From: JAHEJE01 sp965216335
Lineage (GTDB): Bacteria > Pseudomonadota > Alphaproteobacteria > Rhizobiales > Aestuariivirgaceae
Assembly (NCBI GenBank): GCA_965216335.1
Contig: OZ244154.1
Location: 620,001 to 684,000 of the forward strand
Direction of reading: 5' to 3'
Length of the DNA stretch: 64,000 nucleotides
A program made the translations under genes and the position numbers. Position 1 is the first letter of the stretch. Each line of letters starts with the position of its first letter. Under the pieces are notes generated by a model. It was not told where the DNA came from. It did not search any database and saw only the letters and a program-made list of their open reading frames with translations. Shown here one piece after another: positions 44,389 to 53,407 of the stretch.

Positions 44389-45858
44389 CTACCACCACTT
44401 GTCGGGCTGCGCGTTGAACCCGGCGTCCTGCTCGATGACATGGGCGGTGCGGAACAGGGTCTCCTCGTCGAACGGCTTGCCGATCAGCTGCAGTGCCAGT
44501 GGCAGGCCATCACCCGACAGTCCGGCCGGCAGGGCAATCCCCGGCAGGCCTGCCATGTTCACGGTAACCGTGAAGATGTCGTTGAGGTACATCTGCACCG
44601 GATCGGTGATCTCGCCCGGCGCAAAGGCAGGAGACGGCGTCGCCGGGGTCAGCATCACATCGACCTTGTGCCAGGCCTCGTCGAAGTCGCGCTTGATCAA
44701 TGAACGAATCTTCTGCGCTTTCACGTAGTAGGCGTCGTAGTAGCCGGCTGAAAGTACGTAAGTACCGATCATGATGCGGCGTCTGACTTCTTTGCCGAAG
44801 CCGGCGGCGCGGGTATTCTGGTACATGTCGACAATGTCGTCACCCTCGACGCGCAGGCCGTAGCGCACGCCGTCGTAGCGCGCCAGGTTCGACGAGGCTT
44901 CGGCGGGCGCGACGATGTAGTAGGCCGGCAGGGCATATTTGGTGTGCGGCAGGGAAACCTCGACCACCTCGGCGCCGCGCGCCCTCAGCCAGTCGGCCCC
45001 CTGATGCCACAGGGCATCGATCTCATCGGGCATGCCGTCGACGCGGTATTCCTTGGGTATGCCGACACGCAGGCCGCGAATATCGCCGGTCAGCGCCGCC
45101 TCGTAATCCGGCACGGGCCGGTCGACCGAGGTGGTGTCCTTGGCGTCGACGCTGGCCATGGATTTCAGCAGAATGGCGCTGTCGCGCACATCTCGGGCGA
45201 TCGGTCCGGCCTGGTCGAGCGACGAGGCAAAGGCGACGATACCCCAGCGCGACACCCGTCCGTAGGTCGGCTTGATGCCGGTGGTGCCGGTGAAGGCGGC
45301 CGGCTGGCGGATCGAGCCGCCGGTATCAGTGGCCGTGGCGCCGGCGCAAATGTGGGCGGCCACGGCGCTGGCCGACCCGCCCGACGAGCCGCCGGGCACC
45401 AGAGCCGCGTTCGAGCGCTCACGGCGCCAGGGATTGATGACATTGCCGTAGTACGAGGTCTCGTTCGACGAGCCCATGGCGAACTCGTCCATGTTGAGCT
45501 TGCCGAGCATGACCGCGCCGTCGTCGAACAGGTTCTGGGTGACGGTGGCGTTGTAGGCCGGCTTGAAACCGTCGAGGATATGGCTGCAGGCCTGGGTATG
45601 CACGCCCTCGGTGGCGAACAGGTCCTTGATGCCGAGCGGAATGCCTTCCAGCGCCCCGGCCTTGCCGGCCGCGATGCGCTCGTCGCTGGCTTTGGCCATG
45701 TCGCGGGCGATGTCGGGGGTTTCATGGACATAGGCGTTGAGAATACGGGCCGACTCCATGGCGGCGATGTAGCTGTCGGTCAATTCCAGCGCCGTGAAGT
45801 CCTTGTTTTCAAGGCCGGCGCGGGCTTCAGCGATGGTCAGTGCGGTGAGGTCGCTCAT
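44389..45858 (-). CDS. gatA: Asp-tRNA(Asn)/Glu-tRNA(Gln) amidotransferase subunit A
   Basis: 489 residues of the amidase-signature family. The Lys-Ser-Ser triad is K78 (GIPLGIKDLF), S158 (PGGSSGGSASAV) and S182 (DTGGSIRQPA). It releases ammonia from glutamine for GatB, which transamidates misacylated tRNA. gatB is not adjacent. The final residues EQDAGFNAQPDKWW are a GatA C-terminus. It lies 6 bases after gatC, so the pair is co-translated. Confidence 0.97.
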   Translation of the reverse strand: MSDLTALTIAEARAGLENKDFTALELTDSYIAAMESARILNAYVHETPDIARDMAKASDERIAAGKAGALEGIPLGIKDLFATEGVHTQACSHILDGFKPAYNATVTQNLFDDGAVMLGKLNMDEFAMGSSNETSYYGNVINPWRRERSNAALVPGGSSGGSASAVAAHICAGATATDTGGSIRQPAAFTGTTGIKPTYGRVSRWGIVAFASSLDQAGPIARDVRDSAILLKSMASVDAKDTTSVDRPVPDYEAALTGDIRGLRVGIPKEYRVDGMPDEIDALWHQGADWLRARGAEVVEVSLPHTKYALPAYYIVAPAEASSNLARYDGVRYGLRVEGDDIVDMYQNTRAAGFGKEVRRRIMIGTYVLSAGYYDAYYVKAQKIRSLIKRDFDEAWHKVDVMLTPATPSPAFAPGEITDPVQMYLNDIFTVTVNMAGLPGIALPAGLSGDGLPLALQLIGKPFDEETLFRTAHVIEQDAGFNAQPDKWW

Positions 45859-45864
45859 CGTGCC

Positions 45865-46152
45865 CTACTCCACCACCTTGGGGACCATGAAGAAATGGTC
45901 TTCGCTGGCCGGTGCATTGCCGGTCACCCTTTCAGGATAGCCGCCATCGGTCACGTCGTCGGAGCGCTTCTTCATTTCGGTCTCGACCACGGACGTCAGC
46001 GGTGCGACGTTGCCGGTGTCGACATCGTCGAGCATCTCGATCCACTTCAGTATGGCGTTCAGCTCGCCTTCCAGCGCCGGGACTTCCTCATCACTGACCT
46101 TGATGCGCGCAAGACTGGCGATCCGGCGCACGGTTGTCTGATCGACGGACAT
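45865..46152 (-). CDS. gatC: Asp/Glu-tRNA amidotransferase subunit C
   Basis: 95 residues, the standard length. MSVDQTTVRRIASLARIKVSDEEV is the helical start, and ILKWIEMLDDVDTGNVAPLTSV is the core motif that wraps around GatA. The end DHFFMVPKVVE is typical. It stabilises the GatAB complex. Confidence 0.95.
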   Translation of the reverse strand: MSVDQTTVRRIASLARIKVSDEEVPALEGELNAILKWIEMLDDVDTGNVAPLTSVVETEMKKRSDDVTDGGYPERVTGNAPASEDHFFMVPKVVE

Positions 46153-46219
46153 TCATGTCACTCCAAATCTACGGGGAGAATGCGCCGCTTCTAGCACCCG
46201 GCTTGCAGGCCTGCAACCA

Positions 46220-46909
46220 TCACCGCTCCAGCGTTCCGCCGACCTCCATCACGGCGACCTTGCCGCCATCCTCGCCCATGGCCTCAACGAAGCCGTCAGC
46301 GCTTTGAACGATGATCGGGAAGGTCTTGTAATGGCACGGAATGATGGTCGAGAAGTCGAAATAGCGCCGGCAGGCCATGGCCGCTGTCTGCGGGTTCATG
46401 GTGAACCGGTCGCCGATCGGCACGATGCCGATGTCGGGAGCGTAGATTTCGTTGAGCAGCGCCATATCGGAGAAATTGTCCGTGTCGCCCATGTGATAGA
46501 CCGTCTTGCCCTCGGCTTTGCAGCGGATCATCAGGCCGCACGGGTTGCCGAGATAGACATTGCCGGATGATGAGGAGTGATCGGCGCGCACGAAGCTGAC
46601 GTCGAAATCGTCTGTGTAGATGGTGCCGCCGGTATTGGTCGGGTCGATGTTCTCCGCCCCCTGCCCGTTCAGGTGCATGGCCAGTTCGAACACGGCGATC
46701 AGAGTGGCGCCGGTTGCCTTGCAGATATCGGCTGTGTCGCCGATGTGATCGTCGTGGCCATGGGTCAGCACAACATGGGTCGCACCGGCGGTGGCTTCGC
46801 CAACGTCGCCCTCGAAAACCGGGTTGCCGGACAGAAACGGATCGATGATCAGCACCGAGCCGCCGGTCTCGATGCGGAAAGCAGAATGGCCAAACCAGGT
46901 GATCTTCAT
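46220..46909 (-). CDS. UPF0173-type metal-dependent hydrolase
   Basis: 229 residues of the metallo-beta-lactamase fold. It starts MKITWFGHSAFRIETGGSVLIIDPFL. THGHDDHIGD carries the HxHxDH zinc ligands, and HMGDTDNFSD and PCHYKTFP supply further ligands. Members have no fixed substrate. The frame runs far upstream, but the ATG at 46909 is the family start. It is divergent from ruvX across about 100 bases. Confidence 0.9.
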   Translation of the reverse strand: MKITWFGHSAFRIETGGSVLIIDPFLSGNPVFEGDVGEATAGATHVVLTHGHDDHIGDTADICKATGATLIAVFELAMHLNGQGAENIDPTNTGGTIYTDDFDVSFVRADHSSSSGNVYLGNPCGLMIRCKAEGKTVYHMGDTDNFSDMALLNEIYAPDIGIVPIGDRFTMNPQTAAMACRRYFDFSTIIPCHYKTFPIIVQSADGFVEAMGEDGGKVAVMEVGGTLER

Positions 46910-47012
46910 GACTTTACCCCTTGTCGTGTGCTGCGGATGGCCCATTGTGCGGCCTCTCAACCCGGCAATCAATGGTTTGCGGCGCCGCAACGAAGCGCTT
47001 AAAGAAGGCGGG

Positions 47013-47501
47013 ATGAACAACCTGGCGAACCTGCACACGATCGAGCAACTGGCGGACCTGCTGAAAACAGGCGACCGTGTGGCCGGGCTCGACCTCGGAT
47101 CAAAAACAATCGGCCTGGCGCTGTCTGATGTGATGCAGCAGGTCGCAAGTCCGGTGCGAACGATCAAGCGTTCCAAGTTTTCTATTGATGCAAATGAGTT
47201 ATTAGCGTTTTTTAAAGCTAATTCTGTGAAAGCAATCGTTATCGGCCTGCCGGTGAACATGGACGGTACCGCCGGGCCGCGAGTTCAGTCCACACGGGCC
47301 TTTGTGCGAAATTTCGGCAAGTTGAGCAGCATTCCGGTGACGTTCTGGGACGAGCGCATGTCGACGGCGGCCGTCGAGCGGGTACTGATCGACGCCGACC
47401 GCAGCCGGGCGCGGCGGGCCGAACTGGTCGACAAACTGGCAGCGGTGTACATCCTCCAGGGTGCGCTAGACCGCCTGGCGGCGGTGAGGAGCGGGACGTG
47501 A
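47013..47501 (+). CDS. ruvX: RuvX/YqgF Holliday-junction resolvase-like protein
   Basis: 162 residues of the RNase H-like fold. GLDLGSKTIGLALSD carries the first catalytic Asp (D27), IVIGLPVNMDGTAGPRVQ the second region, and WDERMSTAAVERVL the Glu. In E. coli YqgF acts on the 5' end of 16S rRNA precursor. AAGGCGGG precedes the ATG. Codons 55-78 are AT-rich (TTA TTA, TTT TTT AAA), unlike the rest of the gene. It overlaps the AEC gene by four bases. Confidence 0.94.
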   Translation: MNNLANLHTIEQLADLLKTGDRVAGLDLGSKTIGLALSDVMQQVASPVRTIKRSKFSIDANELLAFFKANSVKAIVIGLPVNMDGTAGPRVQSTRAFVRNFGKLSSIPVTFWDERMSTAAVERVLIDADRSRARRAELVDKLAAVYILQGALDRLAAVRSGT

Positions 47502-48433
47502 GCGCGGTTCTTGCCAGCCTGCTGCCGGTTTTCCTGCTGATCGTGCTGGGATATTGCCTGCGGCGTTACGGGGTCGTGCCGGATGAAATGTGGCGCGGTG
47601 TCGAGCAGCTTGGATATTGGGTGTTTTTCCCCAGTTTGCTGACCACGACGATGGCCAAGGCCGATCTCGGCGCCATCGAGCTGTCGACGGTATCTCTGAC
47701 CATGATCGCGGCGTTTGCCACCATGGCGCTGGGGTTACTGGTGCTGCGCGGACGAATCAACGCCGCGCTGGATATCGGCGACCCGGCATTCACTTCGGTT
47801 TTCCAGTGTTCGACGCGCTGGAACGGCTTCGTCGCCCTGCCGATTGCCGTCGAGCTCTATGGCGCGACCGGCACGGCACTGGTCGCCATCATCATGGCAG
47901 TGCTGGTGCCGGCGGCAAATGCCGCGAATGTCGCGGTTCTGGCACGGTATGCGGCAGACAATACGCCCGGATTGAGCCGCACGCTCTATGTCGTGTTCCG
48001 CAATCCGTTCATCTGGGCCACGGTCATCGGCATGACCATCAACCTGCTGAGTGTTCCCGTTTACAAGCCACTGATGACGACCATGGAACTGCTTGGCGGG
48101 GCGGCTCTTGCGACAGGGCTCTTGATGGTCGGCGCCGGACTTATGCTGCGCTACACCTTTCCGCCAACCCTGCCGGCCCTGACCGGCACGCTGTCGAAAC
48201 TGCTGCTGATGCCGGCCCTTGTGACGATCTGGTCGCTGGTCTTCGGCCTGTCGGGCACCGGGTTCGTTGTCGCGATCATCTGCGCGTCGGTGCCGACAGC
48301 GATGAACGGTTACCTGCTGGCCAAGCAGATGGGCGGTGATGCACCGTTGCAGGCAGCAACCACCACGCTGCAGACCGCGCTTTCATTCGTCACAATCCCC
48401 CTGCTGATTATGCTGGCGCAAGGGTTGCAATAA
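47498..48433 (+). CDS. AEC-family transporter (auxin efflux carrier/malonate type)
   Basis: 311 residues with about ten spans. The start MSAVLASLLPVFLLIVLGYCLRR, the central TRWNGFVALPIAVELYG and the final AQAATTTLQTALSFVTIPLL-like segment (PLQAATTTLQTALSFVTIPL) follow the AEC pattern. It is thought to export small organic acids or amino acids. It overlaps ruvX by four bases, so it is in the same transcript. Confidence 0.86.
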   Translation: MSAVLASLLPVFLLIVLGYCLRRYGVVPDEMWRGVEQLGYWVFFPSLLTTTMAKADLGAIELSTVSLTMIAAFATMALGLLVLRGRINAALDIGDPAFTSVFQCSTRWNGFVALPIAVELYGATGTALVAIIMAVLVPAANAANVAVLARYAADNTPGLSRTLYVVFRNPFIWATVIGMTINLLSVPVYKPLMTTMELLGGAALATGLLMVGAGLMLRYTFPPTLPALTGTLSKLLLMPALVTIWSLVFGLSGTGFVVAIICASVPTAMNGYLLAKQMGGDAPLQAATTTLQTALSFVTIPLLIMLAQGLQ

Positions 48434-48440
48434 CGCCGTG

Positions 48441-50114
48441 CTACAGATCAGGGCGCGCCCAATCTAGGATCGAACCGATGTCGGCGCCGCGCAACGATCC
48501 GTAGGTGTGACGGTACGGTCCGCGCAGCCGACTGGCGATGAAGGCGTCGCTGTGGGCCTGCGGGGCGTGCTTCAGCAGCAGACAGGCTGCGGCGGTGTGC
48601 ACCAGTTTTTCCATCACATAGCGCATGTCGGCTTCAAGCCCGGACGGGTTTGCAAAGCGCTCGCGCAGCCGTTGGACGGCATTTGAAATCCGCGCCTCGC
48701 GCCCGCCGCATTCGACCAAGCCGTCGAACAGCATCTGCAGGTCTTCCGGCGCCTTGGCTATGGCACGCAGCATGTCGAGACACATCACGTTGCCCGACCC
48801 TTCCCAGATCGCATTGAGGGGTGCTTCGCGATAGAGCCGGGCCATCGGGCCGGATTCGACGTAGCCGTTGCCGCCGAGGCACTCCAGGGCTTCATTGACG
48901 ATGCCGGGCAGCGCCTTGCACACCCAGAATTTGACTGCAGGGGTCAGGAAGCGGGCCACGGCGGCCTCGTAGGCATCATCGGACGCACCGTCGAACGCCC
49001 GCGCCACCCGGAAGACCAACATCAGCGCCGCTTCCTGGTCGAGCGCCATGTCGGCCAGCACCTGGCGCATCAGCGGCTGGTCGATGAGTTTGCGCTGGAA
49101 CACCACCCGGTGCTCGGTGTGGTGGATGGCGTGCGCCAACGCCTGGCGCATCATCGCCGCCGAAGAGATCGCACAATCAAGGCGGGTATAGGTGACCATT
49201 TCGATGATCGTGGCGACCCCCCTGCCCTCCTCGCCGACCATCCAGGCATGGGTACCGGCAAATTCAACCTCGCTCGATGCGTTCGAGCGGTTGCCCAGCT
49301 TGTCCTTCAGGCGCTGGATGATCAGCGGGTTCTGCCGGCCATCCGGCAGGAAGCGCGGCATCAGAAAACAGGACAGGCCGCCCGGTGCCTGGGCCAGGAC
49401 AAGGAAGGCATCGCACATCGGCGCCGACATGAACCATTTGTGGCCGGTGAGCAGGTATTCCTGGCCCGGCCCCGGCGTGCCGGCCGGCATGGCCTCGGTA
49501 GTATTGGTGCGGACGTCCGTACCGCCCTGTTTCTCGGTCATGCCCATGCCGAAGGTGATGGCGCGCTTGCCGGGCGCAGGCTTGAACGCCGGGTCGTAGT
49601 CGGCCACCGCCAGCTGCGGCAGCCACTCGGCGGCCAGATCGTCCTGCTTGCGTAACGCCGGTACGACCGCGTTGGACATGGTGATCGGGCAGGTGTGGCC
49701 GCTCTCCATTTGCGCTGCCATGTAGAAGCCCGCCGCACGGGTGACATTCGGATGATCCGCAGCCTCGTCGCGACCGGTGAGTTCAGGCCAGGACGAACAA
49801 TGCAGCCGCTGGCGGGCGCTGATCGACATCAGTTCGTGCCAGGCGGGATGATACTCGATGGTGTCGACGCGCCGGCCCGAGCTGTCGAACTGCCTGAGCA
49901 CCGGGGTGTATTCGTTCGCCAGCCGGGCCAGTTCGGCGCTGTGGGCGCTGCCGGCGATTTTGCCGAACCTGGTCAGGCTCTTTGCCGCCCGCTTGCACCC
50001 TTCACGCGCCACGGCGGCCCGCAGGCCGTTGTCGCTGGAATACAGATTGATGTCGGTAAACGGCGGGGACTGATTGAAGACCTCATGCGTCGAGGCCACG
50101 GTTGCCGCTGTCAT
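48441..50114 (-). CDS. AidB-like acyl-CoA-dehydrogenase-fold flavoprotein
   Basis: 557 residues. The opening THEVFNQSPPFTDINLYSSD and HPAWHELMSISARQRLHCSSW match AidB rather than ordinary acyl-CoA dehydrogenases. Later parts with TMSNAVVPALRK, GMGMTEKQGGTDVRTNTT and GNGYVESGPMARLYREAPLNAIWEGSGNV include the flavin- and base-binding motifs. In E. coli AidB is induced by alkylation and binds DNA. It is convergent with the AEC transporter gene, seven bases apart, and starts 15 bases before element E. Confidence 0.86.
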   Translation of the reverse strand: MTAATVASTHEVFNQSPPFTDINLYSSDNGLRAAVAREGCKRAAKSLTRFGKIAGSAHSAELARLANEYTPVLRQFDSSGRRVDTIEYHPAWHELMSISARQRLHCSSWPELTGRDEAADHPNVTRAAGFYMAAQMESGHTCPITMSNAVVPALRKQDDLAAEWLPQLAVADYDPAFKPAPGKRAITFGMGMTEKQGGTDVRTNTTEAMPAGTPGPGQEYLLTGHKWFMSAPMCDAFLVLAQAPGGLSCFLMPRFLPDGRQNPLIIQRLKDKLGNRSNASSEVEFAGTHAWMVGEEGRGVATIIEMVTYTRLDCAISSAAMMRQALAHAIHHTEHRVVFQRKLIDQPLMRQVLADMALDQEAALMLVFRVARAFDGASDDAYEAAVARFLTPAVKFWVCKALPGIVNEALECLGGNGYVESGPMARLYREAPLNAIWEGSGNVMCLDMLRAIAKAPEDLQMLFDGLVECGGREARISNAVQRLRERFANPSGLEADMRYVMEKLVHTAAACLLLKHAPQAHSDAFIASRLRGPYRHTYGSLRGADIGSILDWARPDL

Positions 50115-50128
50115 GGCGCCACCTCCTC

Positions 50129-50398
50129 AGAGCCCGACCGAAAAGTCCTGAGGTGGTTTGACGGACCATATTTTGAGTGATTTTTGTTGAAAGTCAAAGC
50201 CATAGGGCAGGCCCCCTTTGGTTTTGACTTTTGGCAAAAAGCGCCAAAATATGATCCGCCCTGGCGGGTTTTGCATAAATTGCCCACTTCCTACGGGTTC
50301 TTCCTTGCCAAGGGCACCACCCTTGGCTGCGGAACAACCCTTGGAATTGAACAATTTATGCAAAATCAAACCACCACAGGACTTTTCGGTCGGGCTCT
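50129..50398 (+). repeat. Three-way-junction palindromic element, copy E (divergent sequence)
   Basis: The closing stem 50129-50161 pairs with 50366-50398 over 33 bp with a single mismatch (AGAGCCCGACC...). The left arm is closed by CGGACCATATTTTG (50162-50175) with CAAAATATGATCCG (50245-50258). The right arm is closed by TTTTGCATAAATTG (50269-50282) with CAATTTATGCAAAA (50352-50365). Size and layout match copies A-D, but the sequence is unrelated apart from AGAGC ends and TTGA/TCAA at the junction. It occupies the shared upstream region of the divergent AidB-like gene and pyrB. Confidence 0.9.
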
Positions 50399-50491
50399 TG
50401 GTTCCTCACCCTGCAACTTTCACTTTAACCACAGTTTTGTCAGTTGCAACGCTTGCGCCACGGTTATTTCGTGCCTATAGACCCGGTTTTA

Positions 50492-51457
50492 ATGACCAAA
50501 TCCAACAGCACCACCAAGTCCGTCCTCAAGGGCCAGCATCTGCTGGCGGTCGAGGATATCGATGCTGGCGAGATTACCGCGCTGCTCGACCTGGCTGATC
50601 GGTATGTTGAACTGAACCGGCAGATCGAGAAGAAGCAATCGATCCTGCGCGGGCGGACCCATATCAATCTGTTCTTCGAGGATTCGACGCGAACCCAGAG
50701 TTCGTTCGAACTGGCCGGCAAGCGGCTCGGCGCCGACGTGATGAACATGTCGGTCAAGGGGTCTTCGGTGTCCAAGGGCGAGACCCTGATCGACACGGCG
50801 ATTACCCTCAACGCCATGCACCCGGACATTCTGGTGGTGCGCCACCATGCCTCCGGCGCCGCGGAGCTGTTGGCGCAGAAAGTCGGCTGCGCCGTGGTCA
50901 ATGCCGGCGACGGCCAGCACGAACATCCCACCCAGGCCCTGCTCGATGCCCTGACCATCCGCCGCCGACTGGGCAGGCTGCAGGGTCTGAATGTGGCAAT
51001 CTGCGGCGACATCGCCCATTCGCGCGTCGCCCGCTCGAATCTGCATCTGCTGCAGAAGATGGGGGCTTATGTCTGTCTTGTGGCGCCGTCCACATTGCTG
51101 CCGGCCGGAATTGAGCGCCTTGGCGCTGAGGTCTTCACCGACATGCGGCAGGGCCTCGACAGCGCCGATGTGGTGATGATGCTGCGCCTGCAACTGGAGC
51201 GCATGAACGGCAGCTTTGTGCCTTCGACGCGCGAATTCTACCGGTACTTCGGGCTTGACGAGGACAAACTGCAGGCCGCAAAGCCCGATGCGCTGGTGAT
51301 GCACCCGGGACCGATGAACCGTGGCGTGGAGATCGATTCCGGGGTTGCCGACGGCGTCCAGTCGGTGATCCGAGAGCAGGTCGAGATGGGCGTGGCGGTG
51401 CGCATGGCGGTGCTCGATGCCCTGGCGCGCAACCTGCCCGGCGGAGGAAACGCCTGA
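50492..51457 (+). CDS. pyrB: Aspartate carbamoyltransferase catalytic subunit
   Basis: 321 residues. The carbamoyl-phosphate motif FEDSTRTQSSFELAGKRLG and HPTQALLD are intact, as is the C-terminal aspartate-binding HPGPMNRG. It makes carbamoyl aspartate, the first committed step of pyrimidine synthesis. No pyrI regulatory gene is present; its neighbour pyrC' probably forms the structural partner. The frame opens at 50444, but the ATG at 50492 fits better. Its TGA is overlapped by pyrC' (TGATG). Confidence 0.95.
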   Translation: MTKSNSTTKSVLKGQHLLAVEDIDAGEITALLDLADRYVELNRQIEKKQSILRGRTHINLFFEDSTRTQSSFELAGKRLGADVMNMSVKGSSVSKGETLIDTAITLNAMHPDILVVRHHASGAAELLAQKVGCAVVNAGDGQHEHPTQALLDALTIRRRLGRLQGLNVAICGDIAHSRVARSNLHLLQKMGAYVCLVAPSTLLPAGIERLGAEVFTDMRQGLDSADVVMMLRLQLERMNGSFVPSTREFYRYFGLDEDKLQAAKPDALVMHPGPMNRGVEIDSGVADGVQSVIREQVEMGVAVRMAVLDALARNLPGGGNA

Positions 51458-52773
51458 TGGCCCAATCGACCGACTTTCCCGGAGACGCAACCCGGCGCGC
51501 CTACATCAACGCCCGGCTGATCGATCCGTCCACCGGCCTCGATGGCAAGGGCGGCGTGCTGATCGCCGACGGACGCATTCTCGCCTGCGGGCCGGAAGTC
51601 ACCAAGACCAAGAGCAACGGCAACACGCTGATCACCGATTGCAAGGGCAAGGTTCTGTTTCCCGGCCTGATCGACATGCGGGTATTTACCGGCGAACCGG
51701 GCAACGAACACCGCGAGACCCTCAAGACCGCATCGCGCGCCGCCGCCGCCGGCGGTGTGACGACGATGACCGTCATGCCGAACACCGAACCGGTCATCGA
51801 TGACGCGGCGCTGGTGGACTTCATCCTGCGCCGGGCCCGCGACACCGCCGAAGTGCGTGTCGCGCCGATGGCGGCGATAACCAAGGGACTGGCCGGCGAG
51901 GCGATTACCGAAATCGGCTTGCTGCAGAACGCCGGCGCCGTTGCCGTGAGCGACGGCAACCGCGCTGTCAGCAATGCCCGGCTGTTCCGGCGGGCACTGT
52001 CCTATGCCCGCGATTTCGGCATGCTGGTGGTTCAGCACGTCGAGGAACCGAGCCTTGCGCAAGGGGTGATGAACGAGGGCGAGATGTCGACCCGGCTCGG
52101 ATTGCCTGGCATTCCGGCGGCGGCCGAGACCATCATGCTGGAGCGCGATATCCGTCTGGTCGAACTGACCGGGGCACCCTATCACGCAGCGCAGATTTCG
52201 TGTGCGGCGTCGCTGGAGGTGATCAGACAGGCCAAGGCGCGCGGCCTGCCGGTGTCGTGCGGTGTGTGCGTCAACAATCTGGTGCTGAACGAGAACGATG
52301 TCGGCGCCTACCGGACGTTCTTCAAGATTTCCCCGCCGTTGCGAGGCGAGGATGACCGGCTGGCGCTTATCGACGGCGTCAGCGACGGCACAATCGACGT
52401 GATCGTTTCCGGGCACGACCCGCAAAGCGCCGACACCAAGCGGCTGCCGTTTGCCGAAGCCGAATTCGGCGCCATCGGGCTGGAGACGCTGTTCTCGGCG
52501 GCACTCAGCCTGCACCACGGCAATGACATTCCGGTCGCCCGGCTGATCGAAGCGATGACCACGGCACCGGCCCGGCTGCTGGGGCTGGAGGGCGGCCGTC
52601 TGGCGCCTGGCGCCCCGGCTGACCTCGTGATCGCTGATCTGACGCAATCGTGGACCGTGGACGACCGCAAGCTGCGCTCACGTTCCAAGAACTCGCCGTT
52701 CGAGCGCCGCATGCTGGAAGGCCGGGTGCTGGAAACAGTCGTTGCCGGGCGCACGGTCTACCGGTACGATTGA
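51457..52773 (+). CDS. PyrC' - dihydroorotase-like protein lacking metal ligands
   Basis: 438 residues of the class I dihydroorotase fold, starting at an ATG that overlaps the pyrB stop. The metal motif PGLIDxHxH reads PGLIDMRVF, so both histidines are gone. The second site (YHVAH-type) reads YHAAQIS, with the His replaced by Gln, and the ATDHAPH motif reads SGHDPQS. It therefore cannot bind the usual zinc pair. By analogy with Pseudomonas PyrC', it probably has a structural role in holding PyrB. An active dihydroorotase should be elsewhere. Confidence 0.9.
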   Translation: MAQSTDFPGDATRRAYINARLIDPSTGLDGKGGVLIADGRILACGPEVTKTKSNGNTLITDCKGKVLFPGLIDMRVFTGEPGNEHRETLKTASRAAAAGGVTTMTVMPNTEPVIDDAALVDFILRRARDTAEVRVAPMAAITKGLAGEAITEIGLLQNAGAVAVSDGNRAVSNARLFRRALSYARDFGMLVVQHVEEPSLAQGVMNEGEMSTRLGLPGIPAAAETIMLERDIRLVELTGAPYHAAQISCAASLEVIRQAKARGLPVSCGVCVNNLVLNENDVGAYRTFFKISPPLRGEDDRLALIDGVSDGTIDVIVSGHDPQSADTKRLPFAEAEFGAIGLETLFSAALSLHHGNDIPVARLIEAMTTAPARLLGLEGGRLAPGAPADLVIADLTQSWTVDDRKLRSRSKNSPFERRMLEGRVLETVVAGRTVYRYD

Positions 52774-52801
52774 CCGCTGACGGCGCACGAGAGGACCCAT
52801 C

Positions 52802-53407
52802 ATGTCTGGTACAGTTTTGTGGGCGGTGCTGGGCTATCTGAGCGGTTCGATACCGTTCGGGCTGCTGCTGGCCAGAATGGGCGGGCTGGGCGATGTCCGC
52901 AGCATCGGATCGGGCAACATCGGCGCCACCAACGTGCTGCGCACCGGTTCCAAGAAGATCGCGTTTCTCACCCTGCTCTGCGACATTCTCAAAGGGGCCG
53001 TCCCGGTCTTCCTGGCACGCAGCTTCGCAGGCGAAACGGCGGCGATCGTGGCCGGTGTGGCGGCGTTTTTCGGCCATGTCCTGCCGGTGTGGCTGAAGTT
53101 CAAGGGCGGCAAGGGCGTCGCTACCTATGTCGGCGTGCTGTTCGCCTGGTCCTGGCCGCTGTCGCTGGTTTTCGGCGCCGTATGGCTGACGCTGGCGGCG
53201 GTGTTGAAATACTCGTCCGTGTCAAGCCTGGCCGCCACCGCGGCCATGCCGGTCGCCGCCTGGGCGATGTGGCAGTCGGAATACATCCTGGCAACGCTGA
53301 TCATCGGCGCCGTCATCTTCTATGCCCACCGGGCCAACATCAACCGGCTGATGCGGGGTGAGGAAAGCAAGATTCGTTTAACCTCCTCCGACAAGAGCGC
53401 CGCATGA
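52802..53407 (+). CDS. plsY: Acyl-phosphate:glycerol-3-phosphate acyltransferase
   Basis: 201 residues with five spans. SGSIPFGLLLARMGGLGDVRSIGSGNIGATNVLR and KFKGGKGVATYVGVL are the PlsY loops that hold phosphate and glycerol 3-phosphate. It makes lysophosphatidic acid for phospholipids at the inner membrane. Its end overlaps the dprA start by four bases, a plsY-dprA arrangement known in many alphaproteobacteria. Confidence 0.96.
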   Translation: MSGTVLWAVLGYLSGSIPFGLLLARMGGLGDVRSIGSGNIGATNVLRTGSKKIAFLTLLCDILKGAVPVFLARSFAGETAAIVAGVAAFFGHVLPVWLKFKGGKGVATYVGVLFAWSWPLSLVFGAVWLTLAAVLKYSSVSSLAATAAMPVAAWAMWQSEYILATLIIGAVIFYAHRANINRLMRGEESKIRLTSSDKSAA

